Part shown: one piece after another, positions 1 through 8,996 of the stretch | Numbering within the stretch: the first letter of the stretch is position 1 | How the letters are laid out: every line of letters starts with the position of its first letter | From: a virus | Virus record (IMG/VR): IMGVR_UViG_3300025687_000014 | Location: 1 to 38,789 of that record | DNA length: 38,789 nt | Strand: one strand, 5' to 3' | The notes under the pieces: generated by a model | The model's input: the letters and a program-made list of their open reading frames with translations, nothing else | Database searches by the model: none | Told to the model about the DNA's origin: nothing | Program-made: the position numbers and the translations under genes

Positions 1-127
1 GGCGCAATGCAGCGTGCTGAGACATTCTTCAATGAAACTCCACTAGGACAAGGGCTTCTTGGTGCTGGTCGATTCGGTCAGGAATTTACAGAGTCAGGAA
101 TGTTTGGTGCTGGCGGTATTGCAAGAC
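1..127. repeat. 127-bp terminal overlap, copy 1 (circular closure)
   Basis: Bases 1-127 are identical to bases 38663-38789, and the reading frame of the giant protein continues across the join. The contig is therefore closed on itself with a unit length of about 38,662 bp. An overlap of exactly 127 is a common maximum k-mer in short-read assemblers, so it is more likely an assembly overlap of a circular or circularly permuted genome than a real terminal repeat. Confidence 0.95.
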
Positions 128-3100
128 AGACAGGGCGATTGCTTCCAGAAGAATTTCTTGGGCGTGAGCCGATACTACTTACTCAACGTGAGACCGAGTT
201 TGACCGCATATTCCAAGAAGCTCGTAATTCTGGTATGGCTCTTGATGAGGCGTTTAGAACTGCACATGAGGCTCTTCCACAAAGACAAATCCCGATAGGG
301 CAGGAAGAAACCGGCAGAGAAGGTTTTGCTGGATTCATTCAGGCACTAGGTAATCAGTTGGCTGGGTTCAGAGGCGCAACCACTGGTGAACAACGTCCTT
401 TGTTTGAAGTTGGTGAGCGTGATCTTGCGCTTGCCGCTATTGACCCGCTAAACGTCGCCCCTGTTGTGGGTGATGTTGGACTTATAACTCGTCCTCTTAG
501 TGCTGCTCGCCGTGGTGCTGCTGAAGTCGTGGAAGGCACTTTGCGCCGTGGTGAACAAGCCGCTGAAGCAATCGGGCGCACCGGTGTTGGCAACGTGCTA
601 GACCCAGTGCCTGCTCGACAGGTTGTTGCCAGGGCTGCTAGGGCTGCTGATGATGTGCCGCCATCAATCAACAGGCGGGTAAACCCTGCGACTATCGACC
701 CTCGTGATGCTACGTTTGATGAAATCACCGAAGCGATAGAAATTGCCTCTGGTGATGAACGTCGCCGCTTGGTATCTATTCTTGGGTCAGATGAAGAAGC
801 CGCTAGGTTTGAACGTCTTGACCGAATGCAGGATTCAGTAGACGAGGCAAGGGCTGCGAGAGCGTCTGCTGAACTGGATGAAATGCTTACAGAAGAGCAA
901 GAGCGGTTGATCGGAGGGCATGTAAGCCAGCCAGAGGTAACCGAAGAGGCTCTTAAGGACCTTCAATCGTCTGCATCATTTGCATTTGAAGAAGATGCAG
1001 GGTTGCTTATAACGGTTCTGGCTAACCGTATGGGCAAACTTTCTCCTGAAAAGATTCAAAGGCTGCTTTCTCAGACACGGCAAGAAGCAATAAGAAACCC
1101 TGATGTAACCCATTTTGTTGCCGCTCGTGAAGCAACTACAGGGCTTCGCAATCTTGGGCTGAGCAACGACCAGATATTCGAAGGAGTTGTATCTAAATTA
1201 CGGGCAGACGGAATAGACGACGCCGACATTGATGTTCTCATTGGAGAGTTCATTGGCGGACGCACAGCACAAACACCACCAACCACAGCCATACAGCCAC
1301 CAGTTAGCGTGGCTAGGGCTGCTGCCGACGCTCCACCGCCAAGGGTGCCTGATGAAGTAACCCGTATCGCCGATGAACCAATCGAGGCGGTTCCACGAGA
1401 ACCTGTAGACCTGCCATCGGATGCGGCTGGAAGAATACCGCCACGGGTTCCGTCACCTGCTGATGACTTTGTGCGACCTTCTGGTGGTGACTTCCCGCCG
1501 CTGCAAGACTTGGAAACTCAGTTACAGGTTGCGTTCAACCCGAACGTCGCAAGACGTGTTGGTGAGGTAGCAAGTTCATTAATCGTTCCGAAGCCTCTGA
1601 CTGGATTCGACCCTTCACTAACTGCCACAACTCCAGGTCAGCGAGCGGCTATCGGATATGCCAATTTGCTTGAAGAGGGGAATCTCAAATCTGACCGTAT
1701 CTTCTCGTATGCCAATGAGATTGGTGATCGACAGTCTCTGTTTGGTTCCGACCTTGATCTTCAAACAGGATTGTTCCGACAGGGCGACTTCGCAGGACTG
1801 TCACTGAACGAAATCCGTGAACAAATGGCAAACCCTGCGTTCGCTCGCAAACTGAATCCAGAGCAAACTGAATACTTGAACAGGCTTGGTGAACTGGATG
1901 AGAAAGCGACTGAACTATACGAGCGGTCAGGAAAAGTAATTGGTCGCACAGAAGACGATGACATATTGTTCGGATCTCGCCGTGTCTTTGCCAAGATAGA
2001 CCCTGAGACTGGTGAGATTATTCGTGCAGAACCAGTCCCAACCGACCGACCTGTTGCGGGAAAAGTGTCATCTGAGCAAGCGCGCCGTGTAAGAACTGCT
2101 GAACAACTGCGAGAACAGGGCTTCGTTCTACTGCCATACGACGAGACTGTGCGCCTCAAGATCAGGCAGGCGTACCGTGTTGCGGCTGAAGCAGAGTTGG
2201 ATAAGTGGGTTCGTGCGAACTACGAGTTCAAGGAGGTTGTAGATGCTCGTACATTCAAGGAAGCGCAAACTCGTCTTTACAAGGGTCAACTACCAACGAC
2301 TACTGAAGGCGAACGCTTCGTCAACGATCTGTCGAAAGCATTGGACAATCTTCAAGCATCTGCGCCACAAGGCAAGACTCGCCTAGCAATAGACACTGTG
2401 AACCAAGTCGGGCGAACTGCTGCACTTTCTGGTGACGCATCAATATTTCTGATTCAGTTCTTGCTCGCTATGGGGAAAGACTTTTTGCCTGTGACCGCTC
2501 AAGCCGGTCTGCGGAATATTCGCCCTAAAGTTCCAGGGGCTTTGTTCGGGACAACTGCTAAGAACTTCGGCACTCAACTTGTTCGTGGATTTGTCTCTCC
2601 TGCACGAGCCAGAAGGTTCAACGCTGAGTTACTTCAGAACAACAGACAGCTTCTTGGTGACACACGTTCGCTGATTATGTTCGGAACTGAAGCCGCCCCT
2701 GAGATCACAGAGGGTGTGAGCAAGGTTCGCAATATTGCCGACTACTTGGAAGCCAAGGGCGGTATACGTGCTGCGGCTGGTAGAACCGTAAGAACTCTCG
2801 CTCGACCTCTTGACTCGTTCCAGCAAGCAACAGCCACAGCAATGAACGCTGCTGGTATCCACATGCTCAAGTCTCTAAAGCCGCTTACAAGAAACGCTGA
2901 CGGTTCAATCGACCCGCAGAGACTCCAAGATGTTGAGGATTTCATCAACAACTTCCGTGGCATCACGTCTTCCGCAAGGCTTGGTGTTTCCCCGAAGCGT
3001 CGCTGGCAAGAAGGTCTTGTTGCTCTTGCGGCACGATACAGGCGTGCAACTGCCGCTCTCTACACGTCTGCCGCACAAGGCGGTCTACGTGGTCAACTAG

Positions 3101-4407
3101 CACGAGATGCTATTGCGTCTGGTGTGCTTGGACTCAGTAGCGCGTGGATTGGGTACATGCTTATGAAGGGTCAGTCTGAAGGCTGGTCTCTGGAGCGTAC
3201 TCAGCGCGAGATTGCAGACACGTTCAACCCGAACAGTGGCAAGTTCATGGTTACTGAGATCGAAGGACAAATGGTTGGACCTGGTTCCAAGTTGATCTCT
3301 GACCTGAAATTCATAGCGCGGATTATGGGCAATCCAGCAGCGTTACTAGACGCTCACCCAGAGCGCAATCCGTTCATTCGCTGGGCAAGAAGCCAGTCTT
3401 CATTCGCTCTTGGCACTGCAACTGACATTCTTTCTGGTCGTGACGTTGTTGGAAATGTAACTAGACCTGGCGCACCAGCATTCGGCGGTGACGACCCCGA
3501 TGTATCTGACGGATTGATGGGTCTTGTACGTGAGATTTCCGGTCTAGGAATCATGTTGTGGTTCCAGTCTGCATTGTTCGAGGGCGGTTCTGCTAAACAG
3601 CGCACAATCCGTGCTGGTGCTGACTTCCTTGGTGCGCGTGCCTACGAGCAAGGTCGCTCACAGATTCTCGATGATGCCTCATGGCAGGCACTGAATAAGC
3701 CGTGGGACGACCTGAACCAGCTAGAGAAGTTCAACCTGCAAGAAAACCCTGAACTAAAACAGACTCTCCACGACCTTGATGAAGCACGCGCTGATTCAGG
3801 TGACAAGTTTGCTGACTACCGCATCAGGCGTTCCGGTTCGGAAGAGGCACAGCGACAGTTTCAGCAAGATGACCTTGATGCGTTCATTGTTGATTTGTAC
3901 TCTATGAAGAGCGCAAACGATACATGGAGAGTGGTGAGCAAACTGTCAGACCGAATATCGGACACTAAGGGCAACCTGTACGCTAACCTTGCTGGATTCA
4001 GAGAAGGCTCTGGCATCTCCAATTACGTTGGAGAAGAGCCAAAGAATGACTTCGACCGAATGTTGAACGAGTGGTATGACCTTATAGACGAGCATACCCA
4101 GAAAACGAAAATTGGCGAAAACGAATTCAAGGGCAGATTGATATTTGACACATGGGTTCCTGCCGCAGATAAGTTTATCGAGGGTCTTTCCCCAGAACTG
4201 CAACAGCAACTTGAAGAGTGGCGTGCGCGTAAAGAAGACATCGAAGGCGTAAAGGAACTATTAGAGTTGCGATCACCAATAGGCGTAAAGCCAGATGGCT
4301 CTCCACGGCACAGGACAAGCAAAGAAATGCTACCTGAAGTTACGAGAATACTTGATAAAATCGGAATCACAAACGAGTATGTTCAGGGACTAAGGGCGTC
4401 TCAATGA
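1..4407 (+). CDS. Giant putative DNA-ejection/internal virion protein, 3' part
   Basis: Main part of a 1552-residue protein whose start lies at 38411. Sequence alone gives no enzymatic motif I can defend. The N-terminal third is charged and helical. Around full-length residues 505-590 there is a Pro/Ala-rich linker. Beyond residue 1000 come long Ala/Arg-rich helices, a hydrophobic stretch near residue 1120 (window base about 3110), and a segment around bases 3360-3450 with Phe-Ile-Arg-Trp, Ser-Ser-Phe and Asp-Ile-Leu-Ser-Gly-Arg-Asp. That segment resembles the C-terminal part of large polyvalent phage proteins. Its place between portal and scaffold, its size, and the absence of a tape measure fit an internal protein injected with DNA in podoviruses, like T7 gp16 in role. 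The stop overlaps the next start (ATGA). Function is inferred from size and context. Confidence 0.6.
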   Translation, partial: GAMQRAETFFNETPLGQGLLGAGRFGQEFTESGMFGAGGIARQTGRLLPEEFLGREPILLTQRETEFDRIFQEARNSGMALDEAFRTAHEALPQRQIPIGQEETGREGFAGFIQALGNQLAGFRGATTGEQRPLFEVGERDLALAAIDPLNVAPVVGDVGLITRPLSAARRGAAEVVEGTLRRGEQAAEAIGRTGVGNVLDPVPARQVVARAARAADDVPPSINRRVNPATIDPRDATFDEITEAIEIASGDERRRLVSILGSDEEAARFERLDRMQDSVDEARAARASAELDEMLTEEQERLIGGHVSQPEVTEEALKDLQSSASFAFEEDAGLLITVLANRMGKLSPEKIQRLLSQTRQEAIRNPDVTHFVAAREATTGLRNLGLSNDQIFEGVVSKLRADGIDDADIDVLIGEFIGGRTAQTPPTTAIQPPVSVARAAADAPPPRVPDEVTRIADEPIEAVPREPVDLPSDAAGRIPPRVPSPADDFVRPSGGDFPPLQDLETQLQVAFNPNVARRVGEVASSLIVPKPLTGFDPSLTATTPGQRAAIGYANLLEEGNLKSDRIFSYANEIGDRQSLFGSDLDLQTGLFRQGDFAGLSLNEIREQMANPAFARKLNPEQTEYLNRLGELDEKATELYERSGKVIGRTEDDDILFGSRRVFAKIDPETGEIIRAEPVPTDRPVAGKVSSEQARRVRTAEQLREQGFVLLPYDETVRLKIRQAYRVAAEAELDKWVRANYEFKEVVDARTFKEAQTRLYKGQLPTTTEGERFVNDLSKALDNLQASAPQGKTRLAIDTVNQVGRTAALSGDASIFLIQFLLAMGKDFLPVTAQAGLRNIRPKVPGALFGTTAKNFGTQLVRGFVSPARARRFNAELLQNNRQLLGDTRSLIMFGTEAAPEITEGVSKVRNIADYLEAKGGIRAAAGRTVRTLARPLDSFQQATATAMNAAGIHMLKSLKPLTRNADGSIDPQRLQDVEDFINNFRGITSSARLGVSPKRRWQEGLVALAARYRRATAALYTSAAQGGLRGQLARDAIASGVLGLSSAWIGYMLMKGQSEGWSLERTQREIADTFNPNSGKFMVTEIEGQMVGPGSKLISDLKFIARIMGNPAALLDAHPERNPFIRWARSQSSFALGTATDILSGRDVVGNVTRPGAPAFGGDDPDVSDGLMGLVREISGLGIMLWFQSALFEGGSAKQRTIRAGADFLGARAYEQGRSQILDDASWQALNKPWDDLNQLEKFNLQENPELKQTLHDLDEARADSGDKFADYRIRRSGSEEAQRQFQQDDLDAFIVDLYSMKSANDTWRVVSKLSDRISDTKGNLYANLAGFREGSGISNYVGEEPKNDFDRMLNEWYDLIDEHTQKTKIGENEFKGRLIFDTWVPAADKFIEGLSPELQQQLEEWRARKEDIEGVKELLELRSPIGVKPDGSPRHRTSKEMLPEVTRILDKIGITNEYVQGLRASQ

Positions 4408-4598
4408 TTCAAGCAGAGGCAACTAAAGAAGTACGCCTGACCGGAAACAGGGTTCGATGTTCCAAGTGTCCACGCACGATTGGGATAATCCAAGACGGTC
4501 GCCTATTTGTGAAGTCAGGCGACGTAACTGTTGTTACCCCATCATGTTCTGTATTATGTAAATGCGGTTACTGGAACCATGTGGGGATAGAGCCGTAA
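4404..4598 (+). CDS. Small zinc-ribbon protein
   Basis: A 64-residue protein whose ATG overlaps the stop of the giant gene (ATGA), so it is probably translationally coupled. It contains two cysteine pairs, Cys-Ser-Lys-Cys near residue 19 and Cys-Lys-Cys near residue 52, the spacing of a single zinc ribbon. The layout recalls Com-like zinc proteins of Mu-type phages, but the similarity is too short to assign a role. Confidence 0.75.
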   Translation: MIQAEATKEVRLTGNRVRCSKCPRTIGIIQDGRLFVKSGDVTVVTPSCSVLCKCGYWNHVGIEP

Positions 4599-4621
4599 CG
4601 AAAACTGAATAGGTTTCGGGC

Positions 4622-4665
4622 AAGTCCCACTTTCTGTGCTCATTGGCACGGCGGGTGGGCTTTTT
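4622..4665 (+). terminator. Intrinsic terminator upstream of the scaffold/capsid genes
   Basis: The stem AAG(t)CCCAC at 4622-4630 pairs with GTGGGCTT at 4655-4662, an inner GTGC/GCAC pair extends it, and five T residues follow (4661-4665). The stem ends about 20 bases before the scaffold start. It could partly separate the DNA-packaging transcript from the capsid transcript. Confidence 0.65.
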
Positions 4666-4686
4666 CATTTAAAAGAGGACTAATAG

Positions 4687-5688
4687 ATGGTCACACCAAA
4701 TACCACGTCTTCTCAAGTTGAAGAAGCAACGTCTGACAATCTGGAACAAGCGTCTTTTGACGCTGGCGACGAACCACTCATTCCTGCCGAGTTCGATGAC
4801 AGGTACGAGTCAACGGAAGCCAGTACAGAAGAAGGGGCTGAAACTTCAGAGGACTCAGGGGTTGAGAACAACGAAGAGAACGGGGCGGTAGACAACACCG
4901 AAGAAACCACACCTAGTGCTGAAGAGAACGTAGAAACCGAATCTACTGAAGAGACTGGGCAGGTTGCGGAAGCAACAAAAGAGGCATCTGAAGAATCAGA
5001 AACCTCCAAGTCTCAGGAACGAACGTATTCGCAGTCTGAAGTTTCTAAGATCGAGTCTTCCAAAGACACACAGATCAGCGAACTTCAAAAGCGGTTGAAT
5101 GAGATGAGCCAGCAGGTTCAGCAAATCACTCAACAGCAGAATGACAATGTTCTCGAAGCTGAAGTACGTGGGTACGCACAGTCTCTGAAGGCTCAACTTG
5201 AGAATCAGGGCTATGACGCACAAACTGCTGAAGGCATGGCAAACCAGCAAGCCAACGCTGCGAAAGCGGCTTACTTGGCACAGCAGGAAGCCGAAAACCT
5301 CAGATTACAGTTGACTACTACTCAGCAACAGTCAGAAGAAACTGCTAGGCGTGCTTCGGTAGACCATCTAATGCAACAGCACGGGCTGACCTCCGACCAG
5401 CATCGAGATTTGCTGCTGGGGTATTCAGACCCGACTCTTGCTGTCCAGGCTGCTCAAACATTGGGTGAAGCCGAACAACTTAAAAAACAGACAATCGCAG
5501 CTAAACAGGCAGAGGTTCCTGCCGGTGGAGAAGCAAACTCCTTTGATGGAGGCACAGGCTCAAGTGGGTCAGAGACAGATTCCCAGTGGCTACAAAAGTA
5601 CAACGCTGGGATTTACGACTCCCCCGCTGATGACGCAAGAGCCATGAAACTTCTTGCCGCACGTGGATTCAAACTGCCGTATAGCTAG
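4687..5688 (+). CDS. Putative capsid scaffolding protein
   Basis: 333 residues, directly before the major capsid gene. The first 110 residues are very acidic (Glu/Asp/Ser/Thr). A Gln-rich coiled-coil region follows (roughly 125-225), with heptad-like runs such as LQKRLNEM. The C-terminus is short and more basic (AARGFKLPYS), the part that usually contacts coat protein in scaffolds. The ATG at 4687 has a good ribosome site (AGAGGA, 7 bases upstream). Composition, coiled coil and position are typical of scaffold proteins; no protease domain is visible. Confidence 0.75.
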   Translation: MVTPNTTSSQVEEATSDNLEQASFDAGDEPLIPAEFDDRYESTEASTEEGAETSEDSGVENNEENGAVDNTEETTPSAEENVETESTEETGQVAEATKEASEESETSKSQERTYSQSEVSKIESSKDTQISELQKRLNEMSQQVQQITQQQNDNVLEAEVRGYAQSLKAQLENQGYDAQTAEGMANQQANAAKAAYLAQQEAENLRLQLTTTQQQSEETARRASVDHLMQQHGLTSDQHRDLLLGYSDPTLAVQAAQTLGEAEQLKKQTIAAKQAEVPAGGEANSFDGGTGSSGSETDSQWLQKYNAGIYDSPADDARAMKLLAARGFKLPYS

Positions 5689-5699
5689 GAAACAAAACA

Positions 5700-6584
5700 A
5701 TGGCTAATGGCTACACAACCACAGACCAGATGGCAGTTAGTCTGCCTACGGTCGTCGCACAGGCTCGTGTTGTGCGAAAGTACGATGGTGTAATGCAGCA
5801 GTTGTCCGACCGAGTAAATCTTGGTCAGGGCGTTGGTAACAACTGGCGCGAGATTTCTCTTGCACAGTTGACCGCTGTAAACATCACTGAGAACACTGAG
5901 GAAGACAACCCTCAACAGTTGTCCGACAGCGTGTTCACTGTTACTCCTTCGGTTATTTCAGTCCACACGGTTATTACTGACCGAACGGCACGAAACATCT
6001 CGAAGAACGTTTTTGCCAAGACTGGTCAACTCGGTCAGCAGGCAATCGAAACTCAGAAAGACAAGGACGGTCTTGCCGTTCTTGACGGTGCAACCACCCA
6101 ACTTGGTTCCGCTGGTTCGGCACTCACCTCTGGTGTAATCGCTGCTGGTGCATACCGAGTACGAGGTAACACCACTGAGCCGTGGTCTGGAAAAGTAGCA
6201 TTTGTGCTTCACTCATTCCAGATGAAAGACCTCTACGACGAACTCGTAGCCGGTGTCGGTACTTACGCTGACGTAGACGGACTTACCGCAGAAGTGTTCA
6301 AGAACGCTTTCAACCTTCCAATCGCCAACGCCCAGGGATTCACGGATGACAACATCACGATTGACGCAGCCGACGACGCTAAAGGTGGCGTCTTCGCTTC
6401 TGGTGCTAACGGGGCTGTTGTACTGGTACAAGCGCGCGCACCTTGGGTAAAGATGGTTCGTAACGAGGGACTTGGTGGCGGTGCATCTGAGATGTTCCAC
6501 CGTGACGAGTACGCTTACGGCGAGCGATCTGCCGGTAACTGGATTTACGAAGTCATTTCTGACGCAACTGCGCCAACCTCGTAA
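5700..6584 (+). CDS. Major capsid protein
   Basis: 294 residues, immediately after the scaffold and before a putative decoration protein. The length and composition (Thr/Ala/Val-rich, no cysteine) fit a HK97-fold coat protein. Segments such as DRTARNISKN and VVLVQARAPWVKMVRNEG resemble the helical-spine and P-domain regions of coat proteins from related environmental phages. The ATG at 5700 follows AGGAAACAAAACA. No separate protease or head-fusion domain is seen. The assignment rests mainly on gene order and length. Confidence 0.75.
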   Translation: MANGYTTTDQMAVSLPTVVAQARVVRKYDGVMQQLSDRVNLGQGVGNNWREISLAQLTAVNITENTEEDNPQQLSDSVFTVTPSVISVHTVITDRTARNISKNVFAKTGQLGQQAIETQKDKDGLAVLDGATTQLGSAGSALTSGVIAAGAYRVRGNTTEPWSGKVAFVLHSFQMKDLYDELVAGVGTYADVDGLTAEVFKNAFNLPIANAQGFTDDNITIDAADDAKGGVFASGANGAVVLVQARAPWVKMVRNEGLGGGASEMFHRDEYAYGERSAGNWIYEVISDATAPTS

Positions 6585-6595
6585 GAGACTAACTG

Positions 6596-6793
6596 ATGAC
6601 TGTTCGTAAGACAGAAAAAGACGGTGTGCTTGTTGGTGTGGGTGACTCTGTGAAATACAAGAAGTCCTCACGCTCGCGAGCAGTCACCGCTTCAGTAATT
6701 GATGTTCAAGATGCCACGCTCGGCATACTCCACTTGGATGTGAAGGGCGATATCATCAAGAACGTAGGCAGAGACCAGTGGGTTTCTGCTTGA
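6596..6793 (+). CDS. Small head-associated protein (SH3-like barrel?)
   Basis: 65 residues between the capsid and decoration genes. It is basic at the N-terminus with alternating hydrophobic residues (VGVGDSVKY, ASVIDV, ILHLDV) that suggest a small beta barrel. Small barrel proteins next to coat genes are often head-completion or coat-stabilising factors. The role is inferred from position only. Confidence 0.6.
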   Translation: MTVRKTEKDGVLVGVGDSVKYKKSSRSRAVTASVIDVQDATLGILHLDVKGDIIKNVGRDQWVSA

Positions 6794-6825
6794 TCTAGGC
6801 TCATTCAGAGTAAAAGGAAAAACAA

Positions 6826-7566
6826 ATGCCTCAGAGTGGCGCAAATAGCAAGATTCGACTCTTCTACGATTTCTTCGGAGAAGACGCGATTGCAAACACA
6901 GCAGAACTCCGAAACCTCGGACCGTTTTGTGTTGGTGGACAGGGTTCCGCTGAAGTAGACGCTGGTGTTCCAACCATTGCTGGATTCCTGTCCGGTGCTG
7001 GTCGAATCACCACGACTAACGAAGACAACCACACTACGCTGGTTGGTACTCAGGCTGGATTCGATGTGGGACTCATGGGAACGATTGTTCTTGAGACCCG
7101 TGTTCAGTTGGAAAACTTGGACACCAAGGAAGTCTTCATTGGCTTCTCAGACATTGCTCCAGAGACTCTTAGCATCGAGACCGACATTCTCTCTGCTGCG
7201 ACAACGACCATTACTCCGGTCGCTTCTGACTACGTTGGTTTCTACCTATCGGCAGAACTGACTGACGACGAAGACTGGCACGCTGTATACAACGGCGGAA
7301 CCACGACTGGTGTGACCGACTCGACGACGGTTGACCTCGATGACGACGCAGTAGCCGGTGAATGGCAGATTCTCCGACTTGAACTCACAAATGATGGAAC
7401 CGCTCGCTGGTACATCGACGAAGAGTTGAAGAAGACCGTTACTGGTGCTGTGTCAACCACGACCAACCTCGCACTTTGCGTAGGTGTAGAAGCCAAGGGT
7501 GCAGCTATTGAGACCCTTGACGTTGACTACATCAGCGTGAAGGCAAACCGAGACTTCACGGTTTAG
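6826..7566 (+). CDS. Putative capsid decoration/surface protein (jelly-roll)
   Basis: 246 residues, almost all beta. The middle and C-terminal parts (residues about 85-240) have the look of a concanavalin/LamG-type jelly roll: IVLETRVQLEN, WHAVYNGGTTTG, EWQILRLELTNDGTARWYIDE and LDVDYISVK. Proteins of this fold directly downstream of coat genes commonly decorate the head or bind glycans. It is followed at once by a strong terminator, which suggests that capsid plus decoration form one highly expressed unit. Confidence 0.65.
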   Translation: MPQSGANSKIRLFYDFFGEDAIANTAELRNLGPFCVGGQGSAEVDAGVPTIAGFLSGAGRITTTNEDNHTTLVGTQAGFDVGLMGTIVLETRVQLENLDTKEVFIGFSDIAPETLSIETDILSAATTTITPVASDYVGFYLSAELTDDEDWHAVYNGGTTTGVTDSTTVDLDDDAVAGEWQILRLELTNDGTARWYIDEELKKTVTGAVSTTTNLALCVGVEAKGAAIETLDVDYISVKANRDFTV

Positions 7567-7575
7567 TTGATTGAT

Positions 7576-7609
7576 GCCTCGCCCCTTCTGGGGCGGGGCT
7601 AATCCTTTT
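7576..7609 (+). terminator. Strong intrinsic terminator after the capsid block
   Basis: A 10-base stem (GCCTCGCCCC at 7576-7585 with GGGGCGGGGC at 7590-7599, one mismatch) closes on a TTCT tetraloop. TAATCCTTTT follows. This is the clearest rho-independent terminator in the window. Confidence 0.9.
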
Positions 7610-7640
7610 CAGGTGCTGACCTTCAGCAAAGGAAACATAA

Positions 7641-8000
7641 ATGGCAGTAAGTTCAATACATAATGGCTGGCGATATGACCCAGCCAACTCACGACTAGAT
7701 TTCTACTACCGTGGCACACGCATGGGTCACGTATCAGCAACAGACCTTACGGCAGCAAACGGGTTTACTGTTACCTCTGGTGGTGCAACTATCACCGCAG
7801 GTGACGCAGCAATTACCGCAGGCAACGTAAGGCTTGGTGCTATCGAGACCTTTGCGACTACTGAGCCGACAAGCGCAGTAGTGATGAAGTCTGGAACTGC
7901 GCCCGCTGGTGCAATTACCACTTCAAACGGGATATTCTCGTCAGATACAGTTGTTCGCAAGATAATTGCGGCTGGAACTGTGAGCAACGTGGAGACTTAG
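7641..8000 (+). CDS. Putative small virion fibre/decoration protein
   Basis: 119 residues; the ATG at 7641 is preceded by AAAGGAAACATAA. After an N-terminal region with many aromatics (NGWRYDPANSRLDFYYRG) comes a short repetitive beta stretch (ATITAGDAAITAGNVRLG), typical of trimeric fibres or knob stems. I do not recognise a named family. Confidence 0.6.
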   Translation: MAVSSIHNGWRYDPANSRLDFYYRGTRMGHVSATDLTAANGFTVTSGGATITAGDAAITAGNVRLGAIETFATTEPTSAVVMKSGTAPAGAITTSNGIFSSDTVVRKIIAAGTVSNVET

Positions 8001-8041
8001 GAGTCTTGGCTTTAGAAAGACAAAAAGGAGATTTCCTTCCG

Positions 8042-8623
8042 ATGGCAGGTCAGGACATTCTTGGCTTGCTGTCGAAGGGAATTCCCGAAGAAGAGTGGAC
8101 TAACCAGGATGATCTCTGTGATTGCACATTTCAGCGCACAGGAGATTGGGCAAACCCGTATCTTGGCAGAACGCAACGTGTACGAATTTGTTGTTTGTTC
8201 GCTGAACTGTACGAACAGTACCCACACTTGATTCAAGAAATTCCTGCTTACTACGATGAAAACACTGGTGAGTGGGAATCAAAGCCTCGTGAGTGGGACG
8301 GCGAGACCGATATGCCTGAAGCCATCTGGCACAGGCAATTAGCCGTGAAGACTGGCATGCCGCTTGAGGACATTCGAGAAGTGTATGCAAATCAGTCTCC
8401 GCCAAAGGGAACTGTAAAAGAGAAGCCAATGGTTCAACAGCAGCAAGTAAACCCGTGGGAACTCTACGGAATGAAGTCACTGGAAGCAGAGCAGCTTCAA
8501 GATGGGCTAAACTCCGCAATAGATGTTATTCGAGCATTGAAAGAAGGTGATCTAAGTATCGACCGGATTAAGATAATGCCACAAGGATTTTCTGTATTAC
8601 CGGAAGGTGAGAAGGATGTCTAA
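8042..8623 (+). CDS. Hypothetical late protein
   Basis: 193 residues from ATG 8042, which has AAGGAG 11 bases upstream. A TTG at 8006 would add 12 residues, but its purine-rich site is only two bases away, so the ATG is preferred. The N-terminal half has Cys-Asp-Cys and Cys-Cys (near residues 26-50) and several Trp/Tyr; the C-terminus is helical. It lies between head and tail genes, so it may be a head-tail or chaperone factor. No family recognised. Confidence 0.6.
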   Translation: MAGQDILGLLSKGIPEEEWTNQDDLCDCTFQRTGDWANPYLGRTQRVRICCLFAELYEQYPHLIQEIPAYYDENTGEWESKPREWDGETDMPEAIWHRQLAVKTGMPLEDIREVYANQSPPKGTVKEKPMVQQQQVNPWELYGMKSLEAEQLQDGLNSAIDVIRALKEGDLSIDRIKIMPQGFSVLPEGEKDV

Positions 8624-8996
8624 GAAGATTTATCCTGTCACCATCTACATCTCGAACGACGAGCCATGTGCTCTGATGCGAGAGTTCTACCGAGGCAACA
8701 CACGCCTTAGGGAGTTCACGGTAGTCAGGAACGATGCCCTAGCCAAGTACACCGAAACTATCGGTACAAAGGCAGAATGGGGTACGACACCGTTGCTCAA
8801 CATCATGGGCGCAGACCCAGAGAACAACGAGATATATGAAACTGTAGGCTCTATGCGAGACATCGCAAATGAGCGACACTATCAGGGGTATTCCGAGGAC
8901 GCTTATGATGTCGAACCCGGCAAAAGCCCCCAAGAATGGGTAGACTCCTATCACGAAGAACGTGAACGTAGAGAGTCTCTAGTGAGGAACAACTAA
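8616..8996 (+). CDS. Hypothetical late protein
   Basis: 126 residues. ATG 8616 has a good site (GGAAGG...GAAGG) and overlaps the previous stop. It starts with a short beta strand pattern (YPVTIYIS) reminiscent of a thioredoxin-like fold, but no CxxC active site is present. The C-terminus is charged and helical. Its stop overlaps the next ATG (TAATG). Confidence 0.6.
   Translation: MSKKIYPVTIYISNDEPCALMREFYRGNTRLREFTVVRNDALAKYTETIGTKAEWGTTPLLNIMGADPENNEIYETVGSMRDIANERHYQGYSEDAYDVEPGKSPQEWVDSYHEERERRESLVRNN

Noticed and set aside
1-127. True direct terminal repeats of the virion DNA
   Set aside because: The overlap length equals a common assembler k-mer and falls in the middle of a gene; a circular or permuted genome explains it better.
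8616-8996. Glutaredoxin or thioredoxin
   Set aside because: The first strand fits, but there is no CxxC active site and no cis-Pro region.
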